A stretch of DNA of 64,000 nucleotides from Halorhabdus rudnickae (GCF_900880625.1 NZ_CAAHFB010000001.1:1674001-1738000); one strand, 5' to 3'. Numbered from the stretch's first letter, positions 34,587-43,901 are shown. Made by a program: numbers and translations. Notes: generated from the sequence alone by a model not told the origin.

Positions 34587-37175
34587 TCATTGAACGCCGA
34601 ACACTGGATGATAGGACTCACCGCGGGCGTCCACCAGCAGGTACCGCGAATTACCGACCGTGACCTCGCCCGTCCACGTGTCCGGGTCAGTGCTAACTTG
34701 TGCCCCCGGATGTCTCCCGATGTCGCCAGCGTCCAGATCGCCGTCGAGCAGCTCGGTCCGCTCCTCGTCAGTGAGGCAGGCGACAATATCCTCATAGTCC
34801 TCGATCTCCTCAATCATGTGTTCGCCCTCCAGTTCGGACATCGACGCCGAGGAGATGGCATCCGCCAGTCGCTCGTCGCCGGGGTCCAGTTCCCCGTCGA
34901 ACAGTGACTCGTAGAACTCACTCACAGTGGCAGAGACCATCGTCGACTCGCCGATACACCCGTCCTCGACGTGTCGCCGCAAGACGTGTCCGGTTTCGTG
35001 GAGGAGTGGAAGAGCATCGCCGCCGTCGCCACCGTGAATCACCAGCGAAGGAATGGCGCTTCCGTCCTCGGGTCTGGCGAGGCGCCAGACGACCACGTCG
35101 CCGGTCTCACCGCCGAACGAGCGGTTGCATCGCCCTCCTGACTGGACGATATTCGGAATGGGAGCATAGTCTCGGAACACGGTGTCGAAACTCACGTCGA
35201 CGCCGGCCTCGACAACGCTCGTTGAGATGAGGACGACCGACACATCGCCGTCGAGGAGCGGCGCGGGATCGTCCTCGTCGCCCACCTCGTCGTCGTAGAG
35301 GGTGTCGATAAGCAGCTTGCGGTCGTCAGGACGGATATCGCCGGATAGGAACGCGTAGACGGTCTCGGCATCTTGCCTGCCCACGGCGTCGAGTGCAAGT
35401 CGCCGGTGTGCGATGGGGCTCGGCAACTCGCCGGTTTCGTCGATATGGTCATGGATGAGGCGACCGAGTTCGACCGGCTCGCTCGCTTTCATATCCTCCA
35501 TCGGCGTGACGGATTGGTAGAGTTCTTCGGCACTTGCCCGTGTGTTACAAATGGCGAGCACGTCTTGTCCGTCTCCTGCTGCCTCGGATATTCGATTGCC
35601 AGCGGTGGGATAGTCAAGCGTCGCGAACTCGTCACCCTGGTCCGTTCGGACGGTGTCGTGCAGTCGGTAGGTGACCCGGGGGTGCTCAGCGAGAAAGTCC
35701 GTGTACTGGTCGGTATCGTCGGTGAGTTCACGCGTGGTCAGCTCGTCCGATCCGTACTTGACGAGGCCGGGCTGTGTCGCCGTCATCAGGATAACGGTAG
35801 CGTCGTAGGTGTCGACGAGTAACTCGACGAGCACGGGGACGATCTGCCACCAGTCTTCGGGGATGGCCTGTGGCTCGTCGATCACGACAACGGACCCGCG
35901 GAGGGACGGTACACGGGTTGCTTGCCGTGCCGTCGGAGCCGTGAGCGACTCGAAGAGCTGGACGGTAGTGGTAAGGGTGACTCCACTCAGCCACGACTCC
36001 GCGTGCAGGGCACCCGGCGAGCGGCCGATGTCGCCGTCCGTGTAATGGTCACCGAGTCCGGTGTAGGTGTTCGAAAGGTGGTGGTGGAGGGTGAACGCCT
36101 TGCTGTAGGGACTGACGCCGAAGACGGATTGGATCTCGCTCGCGGTCTGGTCGAGGATACTCGTATACGGGAGGACGTACACCAGCCTGCTGTCGTTGAT
36201 GTTGGCCGCCCGAAGACCTGCGGAGAGGCCGGCGTACGTCTTACCGAACCCGGTTGGGAGCGTGATCAGTCCCACGTCGTCGGATGCCAGGAGCGCCTCA
36301 ACGTTTTCCGTCGAGGTCTGTCGTGCCTGATCTCGGAGATCGTTGAGGTCCGCCAGTATACCCTCTCCCTCGTCAAGGTCGTCGACGTGCTGGTTGAGGG
36401 CTTCTCGGTTGGGAAGCGTTCCACCAATGTCGGCGTCTTCGAGACCGCTCGCAGCGGTCTGATCGGCGAACTTGAGTCCCGCCCAGAGTCCAACCACGTC
36501 CCCGTAGTAGCCAACTCCGGCGTCTCCGGCGCCCATTCGGGCGAAGTACAGCAGATGATCGTGGGCGTCATCGACTGGCTTAGTGCGGGTCTTGTGCCAC
36601 TCCATGAAGTCCTCCCACGACCCATCACCGTCGGTCGCCGCGTGGATGATTCGGTCTGCCCGCTCCGGCACCTTGTTGCCAATATCGCCGAACTGCTCGT
36701 TGACGCGCTCGTATGTCCCCTGTACTACATCATTATCTCGACCGTAGTTCTCCGCCAGCATGGAGGGTTCCGGTGGCGATCGCGTGTTGTGGTGGCCCGT
36801 GACAACGAGTGTGGCCACTTCGGCCGCGTAATCGCCGACCTCGTCGCGACATTCCAGCAGGCAGTACAAGGTGACGAGGGCGCTCGGGAAGGCATGATAT
36901 CGATACTCGTCCGAGTGCTGGGAGGGCTCACCGCGGAGATGCTTCTGCGCCCAACTAGTCAACTTGGCGAAGTCGTGAGTCAGACCGACTACTTCCGCAA
37001 CCGACTCCGCTGGCGTCCCGTCGGCTAGTGTCTGCCCGCGGCAGGCCTCCACCATTCTGTCGGCTACCGTCTGGAGATGCCCATCGTCGTCGAACTGGCC
37101 ATTGTCGCCAATGAGGAGCGTCGCCTCGCAGTCGTCGCTTTTGGCCGGGTGCGAGATGTACTGCTTGAAGATCAT
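34587..37175 (-). CDS. cas3: CRISPR-associated helicase/nuclease Cas3, type I-B
   Basis: An 862-residue effector. The N-terminal HD nuclease has GLTHDFAKL (His67-Asp68). The helicase follows with Walker A LPTGFGKT, motif II VVIDEPQ, motif III MTATQP, STSVVEAGVDVSFD and QSGGRCNR. Cascade recruits it to unwind and degrade target DNA. All catalytic motifs are intact, so interference should be possible although adaptation may be altered by the loss of cas4. It starts 10 bp after cas5. Confidence 0.95.
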   Translation of the reverse strand: MIFKQYISHPAKSDDCEATLLIGDNGQFDDDGHLQTVADRMVEACRGQTLADGTPAESVAEVVGLTHDFAKLTSWAQKHLRGEPSQHSDEYRYHAFPSALVTLYCLLECRDEVGDYAAEVATLVVTGHHNTRSPPEPSMLAENYGRDNDVVQGTYERVNEQFGDIGNKVPERADRIIHAATDGDGSWEDFMEWHKTRTKPVDDAHDHLLYFARMGAGDAGVGYYGDVVGLWAGLKFADQTAASGLEDADIGGTLPNREALNQHVDDLDEGEGILADLNDLRDQARQTSTENVEALLASDDVGLITLPTGFGKTYAGLSAGLRAANINDSRLVYVLPYTSILDQTASEIQSVFGVSPYSKAFTLHHHLSNTYTGLGDHYTDGDIGRSPGALHAESWLSGVTLTTTVQLFESLTAPTARQATRVPSLRGSVVVIDEPQAIPEDWWQIVPVLVELLVDTYDATVILMTATQPGLVKYGSDELTTRELTDDTDQYTDFLAEHPRVTYRLHDTVRTDQGDEFATLDYPTAGNRISEAAGDGQDVLAICNTRASAEELYQSVTPMEDMKASEPVELGRLIHDHIDETGELPSPIAHRRLALDAVGRQDAETVYAFLSGDIRPDDRKLLIDTLYDDEVGDEDDPAPLLDGDVSVVLISTSVVEAGVDVSFDTVFRDYAPIPNIVQSGGRCNRSFGGETGDVVVWRLARPEDGSAIPSLVIHGGDGGDALPLLHETGHVLRRHVEDGCIGESTMVSATVSEFYESLFDGELDPGDERLADAISSASMSELEGEHMIEEIEDYEDIVACLTDEERTELLDGDLDAGDIGRHPGAQVSTDPDTWTGEVTVGNSRYLLVDARGESYHPVFGVQ

Positions 37176-37185
37176 GGTACGCGTG

Positions 37186-38004
37186 TTAGTAAAGGATTAC
37201 TTCGTGGTCGCCAACCGCGTACGTCCGCGTGGCGTCCATCGGAAGCCGATCGTCGCCAGCCGCGTACGTAATGTTTCCATACGTGGTCGTCCGCCGGCCG
37301 TCGTCGGTCGCTTCCATGTACAGTGGGGCCCGCTCGCGCTTGATGCTGACACCGGGTTTAGGAATGACCGCGGAGTCGTCGTACGCAGCCGAGTCGACGG
37401 CGTCTGTGGTGGCGGATTCGACCGTATGCGTGTCCACGTTTCGGATGTCAGCGATGCACTCGGAAAGGCCGAGTGCCGGCGAGTAGTGGTACCGCGAGTT
37501 TTCGAGGCGTTCCCACAGTTCGTTGTGGGTATCCTCGTCGGCGAGTGCGACATAGATCCGATACACCGGGTCGACGAGCATCTCGTAGGTGTCGCGCTGG
37601 CGGTCGTACTCCACGTAGGACTTGGGGGTCAGCATCTCTGCCGACTTCGTGTAGTGCTTTTCCTCTGGGAGGTACTGGATGGCTTGTTCGTTCGTGTTGA
37701 CCGTGGTGATCCCCATCGTGTAGGTGTGGGGCATCTCCTTCGGGACAACCGCGATCGCGGACGACGACGGGGAAAACAGGTCGTAGTAACTGTTTCGCGC
37801 CATTCCCATAATCCCCGCGAGCAATCCGGCGATGGTCGTCCGTGGCGGGACGCGGTAGCTGGGCTTGGCGCTATTGTTACCGACCTTCCGGAAGTGGGCG
37901 AAGTCAGCGGTTATGTCGAACCCGATGCAAGTATCAGGAACGTACCGAGCGGTCGACGAGTCGCCGCCATCGGACGCGTAGTCGGTGGGGTCTTGTTGCG
38001 TCAT
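37186..38004 (-). CDS. cas5: Cascade subunit Cas5, type I-B
   Basis: A 272-residue Cas5. The core begins CIGFDITADFAHFRKV followed by YRVPPRTTIAGLLAGIMGMAR, the conserved Cas5h segment with the glycine-rich turn. In Cascade it caps the 5' handle of the crRNA. The first 25 residues are a low-complexity extension. It follows cas7 after 23 bp. Confidence 0.94.
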   Translation of the reverse strand: MTQQDPTDYASDGGDSSTARYVPDTCIGFDITADFAHFRKVGNNSAKPSYRVPPRTTIAGLLAGIMGMARNSYYDLFSPSSSAIAVVPKEMPHTYTMGITTVNTNEQAIQYLPEEKHYTKSAEMLTPKSYVEYDRQRDTYEMLVDPVYRIYVALADEDTHNELWERLENSRYHYSPALGLSECIADIRNVDTHTVESATTDAVDSAAYDDSAVIPKPGVSIKRERAPLYMEATDDGRRTTTYGNITYAAGDDRLPMDATRTYAVGDHEVILY

Positions 38005-38027
38005 ATGCAGAGAAATGAGGGGCGGTT

Positions 38028-39062
38028 TCAGTTCGTGTACCGCTCGTACACGTCGTAGGCGTCGACCGCCTCGGTACCGAGAGAATCTTCGAGGGCGGTG
38101 AAGAAAGCCTCGCGGTCGCCCGTCTCGCCGCTGGGGAGCGCGAAGTCAACGGCACTGTCGGCGGTGACGTGGACGGTGTCGATCCGGGCCTTATGTTCGG
38201 CAAGCGCGGCCACGAGTTCCGAGACGTCGAGGTGGAAGTCGCCCATCCCGCGAATCTCGTCCTCGGGCAGGTCACTGGCCACGCCGATGCGGTCGTTAAG
38301 CCGCCCGATCTCGAAGCCGTCTTGCTCGTATTCGACGCGGACGTAGAGACGGGGCTGTTGACCAGCCTTCGAGCGGGTAACAGTCTGGTTCTTCAGCGCT
38401 CGCCAGCAGAGCGTGTCGAGTCGCTCCACATCGACTTCGGACAGGTTCGTGTCCGCGGCGGCATTGTCGTTGATGCGGCCGCCGAAGCCGATGACACCGT
38501 AGCTGATGCGATTGTCCGTGGCGAACGTGCCCTGATCTTTCTTCCCGTCTTCCTGGCTTTCGTCCTCGTTAGCAATGACAGTCGCAAGCTGCTTGGACTC
38601 GGTGTTGCGCGCGACCTGGTGGTAGCTGCGGCCGTGGTTGAACTGTACGGGACCCTCGAACTGGTCGGGGAGGTCTTCGGCTAAATCCGTGTCGAGCGAG
38701 ATTGTTGCACCAAAGTATCGCACGTCGGCAGCGGTTTTTACGAACGCCTCAAGCAGTTCCTCGGGCTCTGCCTCTTCGGTGCTGATGCCCATCTCTGCTT
38801 CAACAGCGTCGTACATCTCCTCGCGGGTCAGAACATCATCGTTCGGGTTGGCGATCAACACGACGTGGCCGTCTTCCACGAGCTGGTCCCGAATATACCG
38901 CTTAAGCCGGACATCGGTGACGACACACTGTCCGGTGACGGGATCGATGCGCGGTTCGTTGTCCGCGGTGAGTGGGTCGCCGTTAGGATTGGTGTCCTTA
39001 GCGTCGATTACGAAGGCGATTTCGGAGCGGTTCTGGATGGTGTCATCGTTGGTTTCGGCCAT
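38028..39062 (-). CDS. cas7: Cascade backbone subunit Cas7, type I-B
   Basis: A 344-residue Csh2-type Cas7. It begins with SEIAFVIDAKDTNPNGDPLT, the family hallmark, then VTDVRLKRYIRDQL. Several copies wrap the crRNA spacer. A segment near residue 188 (YGVIGFGGRINDNAA) is the glycine-rich strand region. It follows cas8b after 26 bp. Confidence 0.95.
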   Translation of the reverse strand: MAETNDDTIQNRSEIAFVIDAKDTNPNGDPLTADNEPRIDPVTGQCVVTDVRLKRYIRDQLVEDGHVVLIANPNDDVLTREEMYDAVEAEMGISTEEAEPEELLEAFVKTAADVRYFGATISLDTDLAEDLPDQFEGPVQFNHGRSYHQVARNTESKQLATVIANEDESQEDGKKDQGTFATDNRISYGVIGFGGRINDNAAADTNLSEVDVERLDTLCWRALKNQTVTRSKAGQQPRLYVRVEYEQDGFEIGRLNDRIGVASDLPEDEIRGMGDFHLDVSELVAALAEHKARIDTVHVTADSAVDFALPSGETGDREAFFTALEDSLGTEAVDAYDVYERYTN

Positions 39063-39088
39063 TTTTGTATTCTGGTTGATCGGCGTGG

Positions 39089-41299
39089 TCAGTCGTCAGT
39101 CTGTGCCTCGGCTGCTGGTGCTTCGGACTCCTCTTCGTCTGCGTCGTCGAGCGTGGTGTCGTTCTTGCCGTAGGTGAGGCCGAGGCCGTAGTGCATCCGG
39201 AGGTCGTCGGTCGAGAGCGACCACTCCTGCGGTGGACGGCGGTTCACGATGTCGTTTAGTCGTGAGATATATCGATCGTTCATCAGCATCCCCGCCTTTT
39301 CGTCGTCGTCAGAGTAGTGAGCGTTCTTCTCCAGCACCTTGGCGAGCGTGGTGCTGATTCGCCGCCGCGTCATCGCGTCGATAGGATGTTGGCGAATTAC
39401 GGTGCGCGAGATACCGCTTTGACTCTGATACGCTGCCACGCGACCGACCAGCGCGCCAAGGAGGAATGCTGCACGGCGCTCCTCATCCTCGTCGAGGGCA
39501 GGATGGCTGTCGATGAACTGTTCAAGTCGATCGTCTCTGTCACTAAATTCAGTCTTGTCACTCATGGCTTCAGTGCTTGCTGGGATGGTTCGTGGGTCGT
39601 CTGAGGACGGATCACCGAGGACGTCCGCGCGGGCAAGCGCCTGCATCTGGACGTACTGGCGGGTGAGAAGCGACTCGGGGAGCTCGTCGCCGTCTTCAAA
39701 CGCACTCCGCTGATCGCTGATCAAACGTGGGACGTACTGTGCGAGAAGCCAGTCTGGGTCAAATTGGCCGTTGGAGGCAATGGCAGTGCTCGTCGCCTCC
39801 GCTCGGAGATCTGTCGTTCCGTGATCGTCTCTGTCCTCATCCGTACTCTGGTGCCGGAAGGTACTCTGGAAGTACCCACCGGTGAGGATCCCAGAGACGA
39901 CCGGTGCGTTCGGCCGCAGGTACTTGCTCCCCTGCTCGTCTTCTCCATCGTCGTCCAGCCGACCGTACGATGGCGAAGGGAACAGAGGCTGACTGTCGCC
40001 ATCGGGAGCGACGAGATCGCCTCTCAGTACGGTAGTGTGTGCATCCTGAATGGCACGAATCCGTTCCGGATCGACGCATGGCTCCTCTTGGATGAACTTC
40101 CGCTTATTCCCCGGTGTGTACGTGGCCACGTAGTGGAATTGGAGATCGCCTTTTAGCGGACTGATGGGGTTATTTGCGACGTCGTCGAGTACGTCGACGA
40201 TCGTCCCGTTGTTGTCCGCGGCGTCCATGGCCAACCCGTACAGTGCGAGTGCTTGCTCAACCGTCGGTTCGGGGACGTATGGGACGTAATACGCCTGCGT
40301 ATCACCACCGAGGACCTGTACGAAGTTCCCCAGCAGTGGCACGGCTGAGGACACGGCAAACGCGGCCTCAGCAGTGAGCGGGCGTTGCTGCCAACTCTCG
40401 TCGACCACAAGATTCGGGAACTTCTCAGCCATTTTCCCCTTGTACCGCTCAAGCGGGGAATCACTCAATCCGAACACTTCACCGGTATCTCCGGTGATGT
40501 ATCCCCGACCATTGCCAGACGCGTCTTTGGCCGCCGAATACGCCCGCATCCGCTTCTCGACCCACCTGTGGAGCATCGCCTCGTTCAGCACCTCCACTTC
40601 GCCTGGATAGACGTATCCGTCGGTGTCCGGGAGCTTCAGGCGAGCGGAGAGGACGCCGTTGATCTCATCACCGAACGTTTCGCGAACGGCGTCTACGACT
40701 TCGTCTTCGATGATGTCCATCAAGTGGCCGTCTTCCCCGACCTTTTTGAGTTCTTCAAGAATCCACCCGTCACCGTGGTCATCGGCCACGTCCGCAACAG
40801 CATCAGACGCAGCCCATCGCTCGAATGACTGTTTAGCGTATTTCTTACATTTCTCTTTCTTCTCATCGGTCGTCAGAGATAGACCCGATACGTCGTGCGC
40901 TAAAGACATATTGTGGCCGGCTGCACGACTGTCTTGTCGACTAAATCCGACACGGAGCATTTTCTCGCGGTCAAGCGACTCGGCGACAAACGGTGACTCG
41001 TCGTCGTCCGGTCGCCCGTCCAACTCGCCGGCTTTGCCGAAGGTCGGCTCGTCTCCAGTGAGGTCGACGAGAATACTGAGGAGCCCGACTTCCTGCTCGT
41101 AGTAGTCCGTGCGGGACTCGTGGGTCATCCGCTCGATGTACTGGTCGTCGATCGGTACATCGTACTCCTTTGCTGTATTCAGCGCGTGGAGCTTCCCGTA
41201 GAGGTACGCCACATCGTACAGCGATGCGATCGGACGATCGAGGAGAAGATTCTCAATATCGTCCGCGTCCTCATTGGCGTCGAGAGCTATGTCACTCAT
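39089..41299 (-). CDS. cas8b: Cascade large subunit Cas8b (Csh1)
   Basis: A 736-residue protein, the usual size of haloarchaeal Cas8b, in its standard place between cas6 and cas7. Large subunits diverge strongly, and the assignment rests on position, size and segments such as [20 protein letters not shown] and the acidic C-terminal tail. It recognises the PAM and holds the target strand. ATG 41299 is chosen; 31 codons above it are non-homologous. Confidence 0.9.
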   Translation of the reverse strand: MSDIALDANEDADDIENLLLDRPIASLYDVAYLYGKLHALNTAKEYDVPIDDQYIERMTHESRTDYYEQEVGLLSILVDLTGDEPTFGKAGELDGRPDDDESPFVAESLDREKMLRVGFSRQDSRAAGHNMSLAHDVSGLSLTTDEKKEKCKKYAKQSFERWAASDAVADVADDHGDGWILEELKKVGEDGHLMDIIEDEVVDAVRETFGDEINGVLSARLKLPDTDGYVYPGEVEVLNEAMLHRWVEKRMRAYSAAKDASGNGRGYITGDTGEVFGLSDSPLERYKGKMAEKFPNLVVDESWQQRPLTAEAAFAVSSAVPLLGNFVQVLGGDTQAYYVPYVPEPTVEQALALYGLAMDAADNNGTIVDVLDDVANNPISPLKGDLQFHYVATYTPGNKRKFIQEEPCVDPERIRAIQDAHTTVLRGDLVAPDGDSQPLFPSPSYGRLDDDGEDEQGSKYLRPNAPVVSGILTGGYFQSTFRHQSTDEDRDDHGTTDLRAEATSTAIASNGQFDPDWLLAQYVPRLISDQRSAFEDGDELPESLLTRQYVQMQALARADVLGDPSSDDPRTIPASTEAMSDKTEFSDRDDRLEQFIDSHPALDEDEERRAAFLLGALVGRVAAYQSQSGISRTVIRQHPIDAMTRRRISTTLAKVLEKNAHYSDDDEKAGMLMNDRYISRLNDIVNRRPPQEWSLSTDDLRMHYGLGLTYGKNDTTLDDADEEESEAPAAEAQTDD

Positions 41300-41429
41300 C
41301 GTTCTCCCGTCGATGATTGAGTGGCCCGAGACCGACCGGCGTCCGGTGGCCGATACCACCGTCCAAGGCGATCTCCTTGAGAACGTAGGCAAGCGGGCAT
41401 GTCATCTCGAACTCAGCGAGCGAAAGCAT
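41292..41429 (-). CDS. Possible small ORF between cas6 and cas8b
   Basis: A 45-residue open frame whose ATG overlaps the end of cas6 and whose stop overlaps the cas8b start region (ATGAGTGA). It encodes [16 protein letters not shown] and then [14 protein letters not shown], which resembles the glycine-rich loop at the C-terminus of Cas6 (GIGERNSLGFGF). It may be a decayed piece of a second Cas6, a coupling ORF, or chance. Confidence 0.35.
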   Translation of the reverse strand: MLSLAEFEMTCPLAYVLKEIALDGGIGHRTPVGLGPLNHRRENDE

Positions 41430-42228
41430 TCTCACCCTCCAGTGCCGTGTCACCGGGTTCCGTCTTGTCGACGATGTTGCAGAACCCGAACCCGAGCGAA
41501 TTGCGCTCGCCGATACCCACATCAAGCAGTAGATTCAGGTGGCGTCGATGGTCGTCGTCCCGAACGGTGTACTCGAAACGCCACTTGCTCAACACCCACG
41601 TCTCGGTCTCGCCGGTCGTCGGCGTGACCGGAATCGCAAAGGTCTTGATGAGTTCGTAGCCGTCGAACAGCTCGCCGTCGACCTCGCTCGGACCGGGCAA
41701 ATAGTCCGGACAGAACAGGTCGTGTTTCCTGTCCAGGTTCGCCTCGATCTGGTTGCGGAACGGTTCCATCGAGTGTTCCGGGCGCCAGAACTCAGCCTCG
41801 TCGTGGTCCGTCTCGATCCCGTACTCGTCGAAACGCCAGGGCGGGATCCGAACCAACACGCCGGTTCCAGTCGAAATGGTCCCGCTCGTTCCGGGTTCGC
41901 CGACATCCGGCGAGACCGGCGTGATCTGCTCGACGGTGAACGGCATCTCACCGATGTTCAACTCGCGGTCGTCCTTCAGATCGGCGGCGACGTGGGCCAG
42001 CAGATCCTCGTACGGCGAGGCGACGAGGAGCGTTCGCTCGTCGCCCTCCTCCATGTCGCCCGGCGGGAAGGGGTTCGAGTACGTGAACGCCTTCGGGCGG
42101 TTCTCGTCGTGGCTGGCCTCGTAGTCCGTCCCGTCGAGGGCTCCCCAGAGCCGCCCGCGGAGCTTGTGGTGATACGCGTTGTCGTATGCTGCGCCGGTTC
42201 GTGCCCGCAAGCGGACGAGTACACGCAT
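41413..42228 (-). CDS. cas6: crRNA-processing endoribonuclease Cas6
   Basis: A 271-residue Cas6. The N-terminal ferredoxin-like half has AYDNAYHHKLRGRLWGAL with the likely catalytic histidine (20 or 21). The glycine-rich loop LLDVGIGERNSLGFGFCN closes the second half. It cuts the array transcript inside each repeat to leave an eight-base 5' tag. It is the first gene of the cas operon; a TATA-like TTATTA element lies at about 42294-42301. Confidence 0.93.
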   Translation of the reverse strand: MRVLVRLRARTGAAYDNAYHHKLRGRLWGALDGTDYEASHDENRPKAFTYSNPFPPGDMEEGDERTLLVASPYEDLLAHVAADLKDDRELNIGEMPFTVEQITPVSPDVGEPGTSGTISTGTGVLVRIPPWRFDEYGIETDHDEAEFWRPEHSMEPFRNQIEANLDRKHDLFCPDYLPGPSEVDGELFDGYELIKTFAIPVTPTTGETETWVLSKWRFEYTVRDDDHRRHLNLLLDVGIGERNSLGFGFCNIVDKTEPGDTALEGENAFAR

Positions 42229-42319
42229 CCAGCGTCACCTCACCTCTCGCCGTTCAGTTGTTCGCATTGCGCCATCGAAATCATACGGCTCTCTAATAAG
42301 GTTCATCCTACCAAGGTGA

Positions 42320-42349
42320 AAGTAAAGCCCACAAGGGGCCATCTGAAAC
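42320..42349 (-). repeat. Solitary decayed CRISPR repeat upstream of cas6
   Basis: CCCACAAGGGGCCATCTGAAAC (22 bp) differs from the matching part of the array repeat by two bases; the other eight bases are unlike it. It stands alone just before the cas6 promoter, in the same orientation as the array. It is probably the last trace of a second array flanking the cas operon. Confidence 0.75.
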
Positions 42350-42574
42350 ATGCCCCAACGTCCTCTCCACCAGCAAGCACTACACGCGCGTCGATCCACT
42401 GGATCGGAACGATACCCCGACGAACTACCGGATCACGGTCTCGACAAGGATGGGACTGCCGTGATCATGCCGGCGAACGCGCCCGACGTGGATGCATTGG
42501 TGACCGACGACTTCCGGAACCTGGTACGGATCCGCGCACTGCCTGAAGACATTCAGTTGGTCCCGAGACCGTGA
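42350..42574 (+). pseudogene. Possible gene remnant next to the decayed CRISPR repeat
   Basis: A 74-codon open frame. Only the second half looks protein-like (KDGTAVIMPANAPDV, then DALVTDDFRNLVRIRAL). The first half reads better in the next frame (HYTRVDPLDRNDTPTNYRITVS), which suggests a frame break near 42448. I do not recognise a family. It could be a remnant of an accessory gene lost beside the CRISPR locus. Confidence 0.35.
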
Positions 42575-42961
42575 CTGTTACTCTTGATCGGTATCACAGC
42601 CCCCTATCGAAACCGGGAGCCGAACAGTTGCGAGCAAGCTCTCCGGGAGACGCTCTGATTGGTCTTCTACGGGAAGGCTAGGCTGATACAGACTCTACCA
42701 GCTGGGAAAGCGATCATCGGAGCCAGAAAATCCAGACTGGAGTCGATCTACCATTGAGATCATATATTTGACTAGTTTTTTAATGCTTTGATTGGCAGTT
42801 CTCCACATTATCCGGCTGGAACCCCCTCTGGAAGCCGAACCCGTTCACGGACTGAACGGATTCGACCGTCAAGACCCCCTATTTGACCGGCGAAGGAACG
42901 ACCCGATCACCGGCTATAAGCACTGAAAAATACGAAAACGGCATAATTACGAATCGTGCAG

Positions 42962-43053
42962 AAGGTGAGTGGGTCCGGGCGGATTTGAACCTCGGTCGCT
43001 CCCGTTCGTTCGCTATCGCTCACTCACCTTCCGCTCCCTGCTTCCAATCCGCC
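42962..43053 (-). repeat. tRNA-Val 3'-end copy B with inverted segments
   Basis: Positions 42968-42991 repeat the last 24 nt of the region that ends tRNA-Val. AAGGTGAGTG (42962-42971) pairs with CACTCACCTT (43021-43030), and GGCGGATT (42978-42985) with AATCCGCC (43046-43053). The two pairings cross instead of nesting. The copy lies 133 bp from copy A. Confidence 0.85.
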
Positions 43054-43100
43054 GGCCGCTCCGCATACGCGGCGCTCGCAAGTGAGCGCCGCGAAAACTC

Positions 43101-43185
43101 AGTGGGTCCGGGCGGATTTGAACCACGCCCTGACGTGCTCGCTTCGCTGCGCGCGTCACGTCTGCTTCAAATCCTCGTCACCCAC
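43101..43185 (-). repeat. tRNA-Val 3'-end copy A inside an 84-nt palindrome
   Basis: Positions 43101-43126 are identical to 43233-43258, the T arm and 3' acceptor strand of tRNA-Val. The copy forms one arm of a nested palindrome: GTGGGT (43102-43107) pairs with ACCCAC (43180-43185), and GGATTTGAA (43114-43122) with TTCAAATCC (43166-43174). It lies 132 bp from the gene's own 3' end. Confidence 0.88.
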
Positions 43186-43234
43186 ACAGACGGCGCTGGC
43201 TCCTCGTTTCACTCGTCGCAGTCGCCGTCAGAAG

Positions 43235-43309
43235 TGGGTCCGGGCGGATTTGAACCACCGACCTCGGCCTTGTAAAGGCCACGTCATAACCAACCTAGAC
43301 CACGGACCC
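43235..43309 (-). tRNA. tRNA-Val (anticodon UAC)
   Basis: A 75-nt cloverleaf on the minus strand. The acceptor stem is GGGTCCG/CGGACCC with discriminator A; the anticodon stem TGGCC/GGCCG carries loop TTTACAA, so the anticodon is UAC (valine). The T arm has loop TTCAAAT. No intron is present and CCA is not encoded. Its 3' end is copied twice downstream. Confidence 0.93.
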
Positions 43310-43382
43310 GACACCACCAATTTCCCACCAGAGGGAATAACCCTTACTGTCTCGCCCGAACACTTTCACGCCCCCTGTCCGT

Positions 43383-43901
43383 ATGTCCCCTGTGAAGCGT
43401 AGCCGCCTCATCAACGCAATCGTCTTGATCCTGTTGGCCATTGCCCTTGTCCTCGTCCTGGTCAGCCCGTCCGGCCCCCTCGCGTCGGTGCTGTATCCCC
43501 TCGACTACGGGAACGCCACGGTGACGGTCCACGACGTCACCAACACCACCCTCGCCAGCGTCGATATCCGGATCGCGAATTCCGAACACGAACGCTGGGT
43601 CGGACTCAGCGAGACCACCGACCTCAAAGACGGCCATGGGATGTTGTTCGTCCACGAGCAAACGGGTACCTACACCTACGTGATGCGGAACATGTCCTTC
43701 CCGATCGACATCGTCTTCATCGACGCCGACGGGCAGATCACGGAGATTCACCACGCACCAGTCGCCGACGATCCCGAGAATCCCGACCGGCGATACCGGG
43801 GGGAGGGCCGGTACGTCCTCGAAGTGCCGTACGGCTGGACGAATCAAACCGGTATCTCCGTGGGCGATCGCGTCTCGATTCCGGAGAGAGTTCACGACTG
43901 A
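43383..43901 (+). CDS. DUF192 family protein, membrane-anchored
   Basis: A 172-residue protein with an N-terminal membrane segment (residues 10-30) and an extracytoplasmic DUF192 domain. The domain shows RIANSEHERWVGLSE, GHGMLFVH, YVMRNMSFPIDIVFID and ITEIHHAP, the usual family order. The function of DUF192 is unknown. It stands alone, divergent from tRNA-Val. Confidence 0.88.
   Translation: MSPVKRSRLINAIVLILLAIALVLVLVSPSGPLASVLYPLDYGNATVTVHDVTNTTLASVDIRIANSEHERWVGLSETTDLKDGHGMLFVHEQTGTYTYVMRNMSFPIDIVFIDADGQITEIHHAPVADDPENPDRRYRGEGRYVLEVPYGWTNQTGISVGDRVSIPERVHD

Larger units (their letters stand above)
42575..43234. other. Gene-poor region between the CRISPR locus and tRNA-Val
   Basis: The first 300 bp include an AT-rich patch near 42760-42800 but no gene that I can support. 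The second half is made of tRNA-Val 3'-end copies and their inverted counterparts, listed separately. An open frame on the plus strand across 42883-43275 only reads through these copies. Confidence 0.6.

Noticed and set aside
35922-37028. A 368-codon plus-strand frame opposite cas3
   Set aside because: Antisense shadow; cas3 on the minus strand carries all helicase and HD motifs across this interval.
42575-42960. Possible insertion sequence remnant
   Set aside because: I found no transposase motif, no terminal inverted repeats and no target duplication; only an AT-rich patch is visible.
42960-43310. Integrative element attachment sites (attL/attR) at tRNA-Val
   Set aside because: Direct copies are present, but no integrase gene lies nearby, the copies are only 132 bp apart, and their inverted arms are not expected for att sites. 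Kept only as an alternative.
42883-43402. Frames with repeated VGPGGFEP or WVRADLNH
   Set aside because: They translate the repeated tRNA-Val 3' ends and are not protein repeats.
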